Shown here in pieces: positions 1 through 7,000 of a stretch of DNA of 16,713 nucleotides. Under the pieces are notes generated by a model that saw only the letters and a list, made by a program, of their open reading frames with translations, made no database searches and was not told where the DNA came from. The translations under genes were made by a program, and so were the position numbers. The stretch spans positions 1 to 16,713 of the forward strand of contig JACREV010000043.1 of the NCBI GenBank assembly GCA_016218095.1, written 5' to 3'. The stretch is from Deltaproteobacteria bacterium. Its GTDB lineage: Bacteria; Desulfobacterota; GWC2-55-46. The first letter of the stretch is position 1. Each line of letters opens with the position of its first letter.

Positions 1-1125
1 CAGATACAGCCCCCCGAACACGCCATGCCAGTACGGGTCGTTGCACTGCCCCTTGTAGAGGTGAGTTTCCGCTATAGCCTTCTCCTCATGGCTCAGGTTC
101 GGCGCGTTCCCGACCGCCCTGGACGCGAGCAGCATCCTCTTATGCATCCAGTTCGATTCAGGATATTTGGAGAAGAAGTTCCTCCATATGCCGCCCTGCA
201 GGAACCTCCTTACGCGCTCGCCCTCGCCCCAGCCCCTGACGTCTTCGACAAGCTTCATGTACGCCTTCGAGGCGTCCGGGGGCAGAGACCACTCGCCCAT
301 CTCCATGTAAGAGGTCGTGGGGAGATAGACCTGCCCCACGGGCTCTTCCCTGTCGATGTACTCGGCGAAGGTCGCGATGGTGACCGAGTCAATCTTCTCC
401 TCCAGCGACCTTAAAAAACTCTCCAGCCAGCCGTCGTCAAAGACCCACTTGTGCGTGCCGGGCCATACTCCGAACTTCTCGCCGTCGTCGCCGTATATCG
501 CCGCGTTGCCTTTCTTGAGAAATCCTTTCAAGCCCTTCAAATGCTCGACGACCGCATCGTTCGGCCTGAATGGGATGAGATAGCGCAAAGCCTCGCTCCC
601 CGGAAATACCTTTATAACGTTGCCCTGGTCCTCGGTTATGTAGTACCCGCCGAGGTCTTCTTTATCGAGCCCCGCCTTTATGAAGTGATAGTCATCGACG
701 ACCAGGTATTCGAGCCCAGCCTTTTTTATGAACGTGGGGAGCGTCGGCTCCCAGACCCTCTCGGCGAGCCAGATGCCGCGCGGACGCGTCCCGAAGACCT
801 CCTCGATCTTATCCGACATCATCCTTATCTGCCCTATCCGGTCCTCCTCGGGTATGACGGAGAGGACCGGCTCGTAGTACCCGCCGCCCATTATCTCGAC
901 CTGCCCACGGCCGACCATCATCTTCAAGAGCTCTATGTACTCGGGGTGCTTCTCGATCAGCCAGTCGATGAGATAGCCGGAGTTGTGGAGCGACATCTTG
1001 ACCGACGGATACTTGGATATGAGCTGGAGAAAGGGCCAGTAGGACTTCTCGTACGCCTCCTCAAGGACATAATCGAAGTTCCCCACAGGCTGGTGGTTGT
1101 GTATGCAGAAAAGAAAATAGGTCAT
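1..1125 (-). CDS. Glycoside hydrolase family 57 protein (4-alpha-glucanotransferase/alpha-amylase type), 3' end outside window
   Basis: Partial gene: 375 codons from the ATG at 1125 to the window edge with no stop. The family hydrolyses or transfers alpha-1,4-glucan chains, usually in glycogen or maltodextrin metabolism. All five GH57 conserved regions can be read: HNHQPVG (residues 9-15), GGGYYEP (80-86), GIWLAERVWEP (117-127) with the expected nucleophile Glu122, GDDGEKFG (212-219) with the expected acid/base Asp at 213/214, and NDPYWHGVFGGLYL at the edge. The spacing matches Thermococcus-type 4-alpha-glucanotransferase (Glu123/Asp214 in that family), from memory. No signal peptide is seen, so it is likely cytoplasmic. 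A GGAGG lies 13 nt before the ATG, and the gene starts 20 nt after the iron-sulfur protein gene, so it is probably cotranscribed. Amylase versus transferase specificity cannot be decided without the C-terminal part. Confidence 0.9.
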   Translation of the reverse strand, partial: MTYFLFCIHNHQPVGNFDYVLEEAYEKSYWPFLQLISKYPSVKMSLHNSGYLIDWLIEKHPEYIELLKMMVGRGQVEIMGGGYYEPVLSVIPEEDRIGQIRMMSDKIEEVFGTRPRGIWLAERVWEPTLPTFIKKAGLEYLVVDDYHFIKAGLDKEDLGGYYITEDQGNVIKVFPGSEALRYLIPFRPNDAVVEHLKGLKGFLKKGNAAIYGDDGEKFGVWPGTHKWVFDDGWLESFLRSLEEKIDSVTIATFAEYIDREEPVGQVYLPTTSYMEMGEWSLPPDASKAYMKLVEDVRGWGEGERVRRFLQGGIWRNFFSKYPESNWMHKRMLLASRAVGNAPNLSHEEKAIAETHLYKGQCNDPYWHGVFGGLYL

Positions 1126-1145
1126 CTAATGGGATATACCTCCAT

Positions 1146-2426
1146 TCAGATCAGTTCGACGACATGAGCGACCCTGGCATTTACTCCGTACTTATGGAGC
1201 CCGTCCCTAAGCTGTACCATGCATCCGGGGCAGGCGGTGGCTACGATATCCGCGCCGGAGGCCCTGATCGACTCGATCTTGCGCTCGGTTATCTCGATAG
1301 AGAGGTCGTAATTGGTAAGGGAGAGCCCGCCGCCCAGGCCGCAGCAACTGCATGGGAAGGCCATCTCTTTGAACGCAATATTTTTGTTGGACTTAAGCAG
1401 CTCTCTCGGCTCGTTCCTGACGTTCTGCGCGCGGTTCAGGTGGCACGGGTCGTGGTAGGTGACGAGCTTGCCGCCGGTCTCCTTGCCCCCGCTCCTGTAT
1501 TTGAGGACGTTCACGAGTAGCGCGTTTATGTCTATGACCTTTGCGGAGAAGGCCTCTATCCGACTCGAAAGCTCCGGGTTGTCCGACAGCACGTCCGCGA
1601 ACATGTGCTTGAGGCCGTGTCCGCACGTGGCGCAGGAGGTCGTTATATAATCGCAATCGAACGCTTCAAATACCTCGAGGTTCTTCAGTGCCATCTGCCT
1701 CGCCATCGCGGCGTCCCCGGAGGCGAAGGCGGGCATGCCGCAACAGACCTGGGCGGACGGCACGAAGACATCGGCCCCGGCCTTTTTTAGAATTTCTATC
1801 GAGGCCTTGCCTACGTCCGGCATGAGGTAGTTGACGCCGCAACCGGCGTAGAAGGCGACCTTCGCCTTCCCTGTCTTTGCCGGGGCGGGCAGTCCCCTCG
1901 CCTCGCTGGTCTCAAGGAAAAACTCTCTTGCGAGCGGCGGGAGCAACCTCCCCTTCCCTATGACAGGGAGAGAGAAGCGCGACAGCAACCCGCTCTCAGC
2001 CGTTGCGTCCTTGAATATGAGCCCCTGAAGGCGCGTGGCGATCTTCAACGCCGCGTCCATGACCTTGCTCGATTCCAGCAGGTTCTTGAATACGAGAGAG
2101 GCGGCGACCGGCGCGCCGAGCTTCTGCACGGCATCGACCCTCGCGGCGTTATATATGGCGACCGTATCCACACCCTTGGGGCAGGTGTCCCTGCACGCGC
2201 CGCAGAGCGTGCATTCCTTTAGGTGCTTTAGATACGCATCGCTCAAGCCTATTGCGCCGCTTGAGTACGCATCAATCAGCGTGAGCTTGCCCCTCGCGCA
2301 CGCGGTCTCCCTGCCGAGGACGCGGAAGGTCGGGCAGACCGAACGGCAGGTGCCGCACTTTACGCATTTATCCAATTCATACTTTAGTTCGACGAGCTTT
2401 CTCATCTTTGCAAATTTTCCGGGCAA
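1146..2426 (-). CDS. glcF: GlcF-like (Fe-S)-binding oxidoreductase subunit (glycolate/D-lactate oxidase type)
   Basis: Iron-sulfur electron-transfer partner of the FAD protein encoded just upstream. Two ferredoxin-type 4Fe-4S motifs are visible near the N-terminus: C21/C24/C27/C31 and C72/C75/C78/C82, each followed by Pro. Two cysteine-rich CCG domains follow: Cys196 with C228-C229-G230, and Cys328 (DPCH) with C361-C362-G363 plus the final CPGC around 399-402. This is the standard GlcF/LldE/HdrB-like architecture, and 426 aa is near the usual length for GlcF-type proteins. The longest frame begins with TTG at 2426, flush against the glcD stop codon. An ATG at 2405 (starting MRKLVELKYEL) looks equally or more natural for the family, and neither has a strong ribosome binding site. 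Cluster order glcD-glcF without glcE suggests a two-subunit 2-hydroxyacid dehydrogenase feeding electrons to the respiratory chain. The true substrate (glycolate, D-lactate or another) is not shown by sequence. Confidence 0.88.
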   Translation of the reverse strand: MPGKFAKMRKLVELKYELDKCVKCGTCRSVCPTFRVLGRETACARGKLTLIDAYSSGAIGLSDAYLKHLKECTLCGACRDTCPKGVDTVAIYNAARVDAVQKLGAPVAASLVFKNLLESSKVMDAALKIATRLQGLIFKDATAESGLLSRFSLPVIGKGRLLPPLAREFFLETSEARGLPAPAKTGKAKVAFYAGCGVNYLMPDVGKASIEILKKAGADVFVPSAQVCCGMPAFASGDAAMARQMALKNLEVFEAFDCDYITTSCATCGHGLKHMFADVLSDNPELSSRIEAFSAKVIDINALLVNVLKYRSGGKETGGKLVTYHDPCHLNRAQNVRNEPRELLKSNKNIAFKEMAFPCSCCGLGGGLSLTNYDLSIEITERKIESIRASGADIVATACPGCMVQLRDGLHKYGVNARVAHVVELI

Positions 2427-3845
2427 CTATTTCCCGGCTCCGGCGAAACCGGCCTTTTGAGGCCCGTTCGCCTTCGGGAATATCTTTCCTGGGTTCAGTA
2501 TGCCTTTGGGGTCGAGTGTCGCCTTTATCCTTTTCATCGCGTCGATTACAGCGGGGCCGAGCTCCATCTCTATGAACCTCGATTTCGTCGTGCCGACCCC
2601 GTGTTCTCCGGAGATCGTCCCCTTGAGCCTCAAGGTGAGCCTGAATGCCTCGACGACGGCGTCTTCGGCGGAGGCCGCCTCAACCGGGTTCTTTTTGTCG
2701 TACATCACATTAACATGGATGTTGCCGTCCCCGGCGTGTCCGAAGCAGGCGATGAGGAGGTTATGCCTTTTTGAGATATCCTCAATACCTGCGATGAGGT
2801 CGGGGATAGACGCCCTCGGGACGACTACGTCCTCGTTTATCTTGTCGGGCCTTATCTTCAAAAGCGACGGGGATATGGCTCTGCGCGCCTTCCAGAGGTC
2901 CTTTACCTCGTACTTGCCTGTAGCGGCCCTGACGGACGAGGCGCGGGATTCCATGCAAATCTTCTCGATTGTAGAGGCCTCTTTTTCAACAGACTCGGCG
3001 CTGCCGTCCGCCTCTATCAAGAGGACGGCGCCTGCGCCTGAAAAGTCCATCTTCGCGTGCTCTTCGACGACCTTTATGCAGGCCGAGTCTATGAATTCAA
3101 GCGTTGATGGGACGACCTTCGCCCTGATGATGGCTGATACAGCCTTAGCCGCGTCCTTTATGTCAGGGAAGAGCGCAAGTAGCGTCTTTGTCGTCTCGGG
3201 TTTCGGCAACAGCTTCAGGTGCGCCTTCGTGACTATCCCTAATGTTCCCTCTGAGCCTACGAGGAGGCGCGTAAGGTCATAGCCCACGACACCCTTAGCG
3301 GTCCTGACCCCTGTCGTGATTATCTCGCCTGTAGGGAGCACGGCCTCAAGCCCCAATACATAGTCGCGGGTGACGCCGTACTTGACGGCGCGCGGCCCTC
3401 CGGCGCACTCGGCGATGTTGCCGCCGATGGTCGAGAACTTAAGGCTCGTCGGGTCCGGCGGGTAGAAGAGCCCGAGCTTTTCGACCTCGGTCTGCAACTC
3501 CCATGTGACGACACCCGGTTCGACCAAAGCTGTCAGGTTTTCGGTGTCTATCTCGATTATCTTCCTCATGCGCTCTGTCGATACCACAACGCCGCCTTCG
3601 ACCGGAAGGGACCCGCCGGAGAAGCCAGTGCCCGCGCCCCTCGGTATTACCGGGAAGCCTTCGGAGTTCGCCATCTTGAGTATGAGGGATATCTCTTCGG
3701 CGCCGGACGGGAACACGACCGCGTCAGGCAGATAAGGCGAGTTCGTGGCGTCGTAGGAGTAACAGAGGAGGTCTTCCTTCGCGAAAGACGCGTTCGCCTC
3801 ACCGACTATCCGTTTAAGCTCTCTTTTGACGATTTCACTAAGCAT
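2427..3845 (-). CDS. glcD: GlcD-like FAD-linked 2-hydroxyacid oxidoreductase
   Basis: 472-aa flavoprotein of the vanillyl-alcohol-oxidase fold, expected to oxidise glycolate, D-lactate or a related 2-hydroxyacid. The FAD-binding_4 domain covers about residues 38-177, with the pyrophosphate-binding stretch PRGAGTGFSGG (68-78), and SEGTLGIVTKAHL at about 198-210 lies just after it. The FAD-oxidase C-terminal domain (about 215-456) carries GHAGDGNIHVN (369-379) and EHGVGTTK (414-421), then the typical ending NPGKIFP. Length fits the family. The ATG at 3845 is preceded by GAGG five nt upstream, so the start is well supported. The next gene, glcF, begins directly at its stop codon, which implies an obligate pair. 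A sigma70-like promoter and a short structured leader precede it, so this is the first gene of a glcD-glcF-GH57 operon. The short tail KANGPQKAGFAGAGK is not conserved and looks disordered. Confidence 0.92.
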   Translation of the reverse strand: MLSEIVKRELKRIVGEANASFAKEDLLCYSYDATNSPYLPDAVVFPSGAEEISLILKMANSEGFPVIPRGAGTGFSGGSLPVEGGVVVSTERMRKIIEIDTENLTALVEPGVVTWELQTEVEKLGLFYPPDPTSLKFSTIGGNIAECAGGPRAVKYGVTRDYVLGLEAVLPTGEIITTGVRTAKGVVGYDLTRLLVGSEGTLGIVTKAHLKLLPKPETTKTLLALFPDIKDAAKAVSAIIRAKVVPSTLEFIDSACIKVVEEHAKMDFSGAGAVLLIEADGSAESVEKEASTIEKICMESRASSVRAATGKYEVKDLWKARRAISPSLLKIRPDKINEDVVVPRASIPDLIAGIEDISKRHNLLIACFGHAGDGNIHVNVMYDKKNPVEAASAEDAVVEAFRLTLRLKGTISGEHGVGTTKSRFIEMELGPAVIDAMKRIKATLDPKGILNPGKIFPKANGPQKAGFAGAGK

Positions 3846-3847
3846 CC

Positions 3848-3884
3848 GGCCCTCTTAAAGGCGGCCCTTGAGCAGACGAGGGCC
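3848..3884 (-). promoter_or_regulatory. Short glcD leader with competing pairings over the ribosome binding site
   Basis: In the glcD transcript the segment GGCCCTC (3884 down to 3878) lies at the predicted 5' end. Its first six bases pair with AGGGCC at 3868-3863 (10-nt loop). All seven bases can instead pair with GAGGGCC at 3854-3848, which contains the GAGG Shine-Dalgarno. The two pairings exclude each other, and the second would hide the ribosome binding site. The complementarity is seen directly; a regulatory role is inference. Confidence 0.35.
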
Positions 3885-3891
3885 TTCTTTC

Positions 3892-3919
3892 ATTATACTC
3901 CCAATTGAAGAAATATCAA
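3892..3919 (-). promoter_or_regulatory. Sigma70-type promoter for the glcD operon
   Basis: Reading leftward, TTGATA (3919-3914) is followed after 16 nt by a perfect TATAAT (3897-3892). Transcription would begin near 3885, giving a leader of about 40 nt before the glcD ATG. No operator palindrome is obvious around it. Confidence 0.7.
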
Positions 3920-3986
3920 AACAGATGATGAAAGGGGGATGGGCAGGAATTTTATTTTGAAAACGAGCAACTCGCTGATTATTCGT

Positions 3987-4025
3987 CCCGGGGCTAAGGC
4001 CTTTTGCGCCCTGCCGGGCTTTTTT
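3987..4025 (+). terminator. Terminator-like stem and T6 tract facing right
   Basis: CCCGG (3987-3991) pairs with CCGGG (4014-4018), with an inner GGC (3992-3994) able to pair with GCC (4008-4010). The stem is followed after one C by six T (4020-4025). It is oriented for rightward transcripts, yet no rightward gene precedes it. It may block antisense transcription out of glcD or be a relic. The 3846-4335 spacer (490 nt) otherwise holds the promoters, the palindrome and the hairpin listed separately, plus a small GCGCTC/GAGCGC hairpin at 4065-4084. No credible gene lies in it. Confidence 0.35.
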
Positions 4026-4099
4026 CGGGATAGGGATTCGCTCCCGTCGCCCTCCCCCGCCCACGCGCTCGCCCCTTAGAGCGCAAGCGTCTAATCTCC

Positions 4100-4219
4100 C
4101 TCGGCTCGCGCGTCACTTCCTCCCTTAAGGTCGCTCACCCTATCCCTGGTTTTGTCTTTAAAAGACAAAGGCCCATAATGTGAGCGCAGCATAAGGGAGC
4201 CGGGGTGAGCGAGCCGGGA
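4100..4219. repeat. Imperfect 120-nt palindrome (MITE-like or extragenic palindromic element)
   Basis: The two halves are mirror complements about a centre near 4159-4160. Matched blocks, all with the same axis, are CGGCTCGC (4102-4109) with GCGAGCCG (4209-4216), CTCCCTTA (4120-4127) with TAAGGGAG (4192-4199), GCTCAC (4133-4138) with GTGAGC (4180-4185), and TTTGTCTTT (4151-4159) with AAAGACAAA (4161-4169). The constant axis makes chance unlikely. It is unrelated in sequence to the 6852-6973 element. No coding potential is seen. Confidence 0.6.
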
Positions 4220-4230
4220 TATGAATCAAA

Positions 4231-4255
4231 GGGTTCAGGTTGAAAACCTGAACCC
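4231..4255. repeat. Perfect 11-bp hairpin
   Basis: GGGTTCAGGTT (4231-4241) and AACCTGAACCC (4245-4255) are exact complements around a GAA loop. No T tract follows rightward and only TTTGATT follows leftward, so it is not a clear terminator. It lies between the 120-nt palindrome and the promoter of the DUF5362 gene, and could be an insulator, a protein site or part of the inserted unit. Confidence 0.55.
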
Positions 4256-4279
4256 TCTAGTAATGCTTCGCTCACCCAG

Positions 4280-4307
4280 TTGTGTGCCGCATTTTATTTG
4301 GTATAAT
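4280..4307 (+). promoter_or_regulatory. Promoter for the DUF5362-like gene
   Basis: TTGTGT (4280-4285), a 16-nt spacer and a perfect TATAAT (4302-4307) face the gene at 4336. The -35 is weak and the -10 is consensus. A GGAG at 4325-4328 sits seven nt before the ATG. Confidence 0.6.
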
Positions 4308-4335
4308 TTATTCAGATGACGAATGGAGAAATTAA

Positions 4336-4707
4336 ATGAATACAGAAAAAGCAAGGGATGAACTGATTAAAGAATTAGATATGCCCCTTTTTCAAGCAAA
4401 GGGCTGGATGAAAATAACGGGAATTTCATTAATAATTCTTGGTATCTTAAATACATTAAGTATTATAGGAATCCTGTGGGGTTGGTTATTGATTTGGATG
4501 GGTATTATCCTCTATCAAGCAGCGTCACGGGTAGAAGAAGCGGAATTTAGCGGCAAAGAAAATACTTTGGCTATAGCTTTACAAAAATTAAAGACCTTTT
4601 TTATTATCTTGGGCGTACTGAGCGTGATTGGAATTATAGCTTTAATCTTGATGTTTGTGATTATTTTTATTGTGGGAATTTTTTCAAATCTTAGTCCCGT
4701 GGGTTAG
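4336..4707 (+). CDS. Small integral membrane protein, DUF5362-like
   Basis: 123-aa protein with a charged N-terminus (about 1-20), then hydrophobic stretches at about 26-48 and 49-62, a polar linker holding RVEEAE and a Lys-rich segment (63-86), and a long hydrophobic stretch at 87-116 that may be one or two helices. The pattern of an ITGI...LGIL segment, then LWGWLLIWMGIILYQAAS, then an ALQKLKTFF segment resembles DUF5362 membrane proteins. I recognise that family from memory, and its function is unknown. The start is supported by GGAG seven nt upstream and a consensus -10. It is the only plus-strand gene and is strikingly AT-rich: positions 4381-4440 are 35% GC by hand count, against 65% at 10681-10740 in nrnA. 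That and the surrounding palindromes suggest horizontal acquisition. No neighbour hints at a pathway. Confidence 0.8.
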   Translation: MNTEKARDELIKELDMPLFQAKGWMKITGISLIILGILNTLSIIGILWGWLLIWMGIILYQAASRVEEAEFSGKENTLAIALQKLKTFFIILGVLSVIGIIALILMFVIIFIVGIFSNLSPVG

Positions 4708-4736
4708 CGTAGCGTAACCCGACACAAACCGTGTCG
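4701..4736. repeat. Two tandem small hairpins, REP-like, at the gene's 3' end
   Basis: GGGTTA (4701-4706) pairs with TAACCC (4715-4720) around GCGTAGCG. CGACAC (4720-4725) then pairs with GTGTCG (4731-4736) around AAACC. The first overlaps the stop codon of the small membrane protein gene. The core, GGGTTA around GCGTAGCG, resembles extragenic palindromes I recall from several bacterial groups; this is from memory. No T tract follows, so termination is uncertain. Confidence 0.5.
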
Positions 4737-4755
4737 AGTCGCAGGATGAAGAGCG

Positions 4756-4784
4756 TGAAAGAGGCTCGTTCTACTCCTCTTTCA
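4756..4784 (-). terminator. Inverted repeat overlapping the response-regulator stop
   Basis: TGAAAGAGG (4756-4764) and CCTCTTTCA (4776-4784) are perfect 9-nt complements with an 11-nt loop that contains the TAG stop (4771-4773) of the response regulator. No T tract follows in the leftward direction, so it may stabilise or weakly end the transcript rather than act as a full intrinsic terminator. Confidence 0.3.
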
Positions 4785-5442
4785 GCACGTACCCCACGCC
4801 CCTTACGGTGTGGATGAGCTTTTTGGAGAAGTCTTTGGTGTCTATCTTGGAGCGGAGGTGGTTGATGTAAACGTCGACGACGTTCGTCTCGCTGTCGAAG
4901 GTCTGGTCCCAGACGTGCTCGGCGATGAGCGTCCTCGTAAGGACGCGGTTAGGGTTCCTGAGGAGGTATTCAAGGAGCGCGTACTCCTTTACGGTTAGCT
5001 CCACGTCTACCTCTCCCCTCTTGGCCCGGCGCGTTGCAGGGTCGAGGCTCAAGTCGGCGAACTTAAGTACCGGAGTGCCGGAGACGCCCCTTCTCATGAG
5101 GACGCGGAGCCTGGCAAGGAGCTCTTCGAAGGCAAAGGGCTTGGTGAGGTAGTCGTCGGCTCCGATGTTAAGTCCCTTTACCCTGTCCTCGACTGTGTCG
5201 CGGGCCGTCAGGAGCAGTACCGGGGCCTTTACGCCCCCGCTCTTAAGGTCTTTCAACACCTCGAGCCCGCCTTTTTTCGGGAGCATGATGTCGAGGATTA
5301 TCGCGTCGTACTCGTTAACCTCGGCGTAGTGCTGGCCCTCGACGCCGTCATCGCATACGTCGACGGCGTAGCTCTCCTGCTCAAGCCCGCGCTTTATGAA
5401 CGACGCGACCTTCTTCTCGTCCTCGATTATCAGTATCCTCAT
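4771..5442 (-). CDS. OmpR/PhoB-family two-component response regulator
   Basis: 223 aa, the usual length. The receiver domain (1-about 118) has acidic residues E7/D8, phosphoacceptor Asp51 in ILDIMLP, Thr79 and Lys101 (LTKPF), so all key residues are present and phosphorylation is expected. The winged-helix DNA-binding domain (about 125-221) shows LTVKEYALLEYLLRNPNRVL and ends in the typical INHLRSKID...IHTVRGVGYVL. It resembles the CusR/CopR/MprA group of transcription factors, but the regulon cannot be read. It starts at the ATG at 5442 with a weak GGG-type ribosome binding site six nt upstream. No histidine kinase gene is adjacent: downstream comes the oppositely oriented DUF5362-like gene, upstream the M16 peptidase. 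It therefore looks like an orphan, or one whose kinase was lost or moved. Confidence 0.92.
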   Translation of the reverse strand: MRILIIEDEKKVASFIKRGLEQESYAVDVCDDGVEGQHYAEVNEYDAIILDIMLPKKGGLEVLKDLKSGGVKAPVLLLTARDTVEDRVKGLNIGADDYLTKPFAFEELLARLRVLMRRGVSGTPVLKFADLSLDPATRRAKRGEVDVELTVKEYALLEYLLRNPNRVLTRTLIAEHVWDQTFDSETNVVDVYINHLRSKIDTKDFSKKLIHTVRGVGYVLKEE

Positions 5443-5509
5443 ATCTTACCCTTGTTACTCGATGTGTAAACCTGAAACCGAAACAGCCGTTACCACATGA
5501 CCTGACCTT

Positions 5510-5537
5510 ATTATATTTATCGTGAAAGATCAGTCAA
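5510..5537 (-). promoter_or_regulatory. Sigma70-type promoter for the response regulator
   Basis: Reading leftward, TTGACT (5537-5532), a 16-nt spacer and a perfect TATAAT (5515-5510) precede a leader of about 60 nt. The match is near consensus, so basal expression is probably substantial. No direct-repeat operator typical of OmpR autoregulation stands out. Confidence 0.7.
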
Positions 5538-5563
5538 AGGGTATTTCAGGCGATTAAAAACTT

Positions 5564-6823
5564 TTAATTTAATTTTAACCAGGACGGGAGCCCTTTCGGG
5601 CTGACCTTGCCCATGGCCACGAGCGTGATATTTTCGGGGGCGAGGAGGCGGGAAGCCGCGTCCCTTATATCACCAAGCCTCACGCCGTCTATGCCCTTCA
5701 CTATGTCGCGGACCGGAACGACCTTGCCGAAGAATATCTCGTCCCGCGCAAGCTTCGTCATCCTGTTGTCGCTCGTCTCAAGCCCGAGGAGCATCCCGCC
5801 CTTAAGCTGTTCCTTCGCGTTCTTAAGCTCGTCGCTCCCGACGGTCTTCGGGAATTTTTTGAACTCCGAGAGGACGAGGTCTATTACGTCCCTGAAGCTT
5901 TCCTTCGAGGTCCCGGCGTAGGCGATGAGCGAGCCCGCGTCCTTGCAGAGGTTCAGATAAGTGTAGACCGAGTAGGCGAGCCCCCTCTTCTCCCTTATCT
6001 CCTGGAAGAGGCGCGACGACATGCCGCCGCCTAGGATGGTGTTAAGGAGATATATCTTGTACCTGTCCGGGTGCGACTGCGGAGGCGTAGGCACGCCCAG
6101 GCAGATGTGGACCTGTTCTAAATCTTTTTTTATGAGCCTTCCGCCAGGGGAGTTCAGTGGCGCGGCCTCCTTCGCCCTTTTCGTAGCGCCGTCGAGAGAG
6201 CCGAAGGTCCCTTCGAGGAGCCTTGCGACCTTCCTGTGCCTTAAGCCCCCCGCCGCGGTGATGAAGACGGTGGACGGGTTGTAATGCTCCCTGAAATAAC
6301 CGAGTATGTCCCCCCTCGATAACGACTTGATGTTCGAGGCGGGGCCGAGTATGGAGGCCCCGAGCGGGTGGTCCTTCCAGAACCTCTCGGCAAAGAGGTC
6401 GTGGATGAGGTCGTCTGGCGTGTCCTCGACCATCTTTATCTCCTGCAATACCACGAGCCGCTCCTTGTCCATTTCCTTCTTGTCGAACCGCGAGTTCATG
6501 AAGATGTCGGAGAGAAGGTCTATGGCGAGCGGGAGGTCTTTATTGAGGACCTTGACGTAGAAGCAGGTGTATTCGCGCGAGGTGAATGCGTTAAGGACCC
6601 CGCCGACAGACTCTATCTCGCGGGAGATGTCGAGAGCGGTCCTTTTTTCAGTGCCCTTGAAGAGGAGGTGTTCGATGAAGTGCGAGACGCCGTTCTGCTT
6701 ACTCGACTCGTTCCTTGAGCCGGTGTTTACCCATACTCCTATGGACGAGGACTCGACATCCGGCATCTCCTCGGTTATGACGCTTATGCCGCTTCTGAGC
6801 TCCGTCTTGTGTATGCGAGACAT
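5564..6823 (-). CDS. M16-family zinc metallopeptidase (processing-peptidase-like)
   Basis: 419-aa member of the pitrilysin/insulinase superfamily, the short single-chain type found beside pnp in many bacteria. The inverted zinc motif HFIEH (H48, E51, H52) is intact, and the third ligand Glu128 follows at the classical 76-residue spacing, in QEIKMVEDTP, so it should be an active peptidase. The second, inactive-type half contains LGGGMSSRLFQEIREKRGLA (about 265-290), the conserved substrate-binding loop. No signal peptide or membrane segment is seen, so it is cytoplasmic as far as the sequence shows. Its in vivo substrate is unknown to me. It lies downstream of the pnp terminator with a repeat element between, so it probably relies on readthrough or its own promoter, which I could not identify. 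The ATG at 6823 has only a weak upstream GGAAAG. No T-rich terminator follows beyond AT-rich sequence. Confidence 0.9.
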   Translation of the reverse strand: MSRIHKTELRSGISVITEEMPDVESSSIGVWVNTGSRNESSKQNGVSHFIEHLLFKGTEKRTALDISREIESVGGVLNAFTSREYTCFYVKVLNKDLPLAIDLLSDIFMNSRFDKKEMDKERLVVLQEIKMVEDTPDDLIHDLFAERFWKDHPLGASILGPASNIKSLSRGDILGYFREHYNPSTVFITAAGGLRHRKVARLLEGTFGSLDGATKRAKEAAPLNSPGGRLIKKDLEQVHICLGVPTPPQSHPDRYKIYLLNTILGGGMSSRLFQEIREKRGLAYSVYTYLNLCKDAGSLIAYAGTSKESFRDVIDLVLSEFKKFPKTVGSDELKNAKEQLKGGMLLGLETSDNRMTKLARDEIFFGKVVPVRDIVKGIDGVRLGDIRDAASRLLAPENITLVAMGKVSPKGLPSWLKLN

Positions 6824-6851
6824 CCGGTAAACTTTCCGCGAAGGTATTTTG

Positions 6852-6973
6852 CAGGCTGCTGAAAAAGTCCATCTGCTTTGTTGGCCTCAAAGCGCGTAAC
6901 TGCGGCGTACAAAAAAGTACGCCTCGCTTCTCGCTCCTCGACGCCTCGCATCTGGAGCTTTTTGAGCAGCCTG
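6852..6973 (+). mobile_element. MITE-like palindromic element, copy A
   Basis: 122-nt non-coding element bounded by inverted repeats CAGGCTGCTGAAAAA (6852-6866) and TTTTTGAGCAGCCTG (6959-6973), 14 of 15 matching. An inner palindrome GGCGTAC (6904-6910) / GTACGCC (6917-6923) surrounds six A. A second copy in opposite orientation lies at 12471-12585. By hand alignment the two differ by about nine substitutions and one 7-nt indel. No target-site duplication is evident. It lies between the pnp terminator and the M16 peptidase gene. Confidence 0.8.
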
Positions 6974-7000
6974 GACGTATTCAGCAAACTTTTTGAAAGT

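Noticed and set aside
3866..3878. TTGAGCAG in the glcD leader resembling the end of the MITE-like element
   Set aside because: Only about eight nt match and neither the partner end nor the inner palindrome is present. A chance match is sufficient.
3855..4064. Minus-strand 69-codon open frame upstream of glcD
   Set aside because: It overlaps the glcD promoter and leader, has no ribosome binding site and matches no family.
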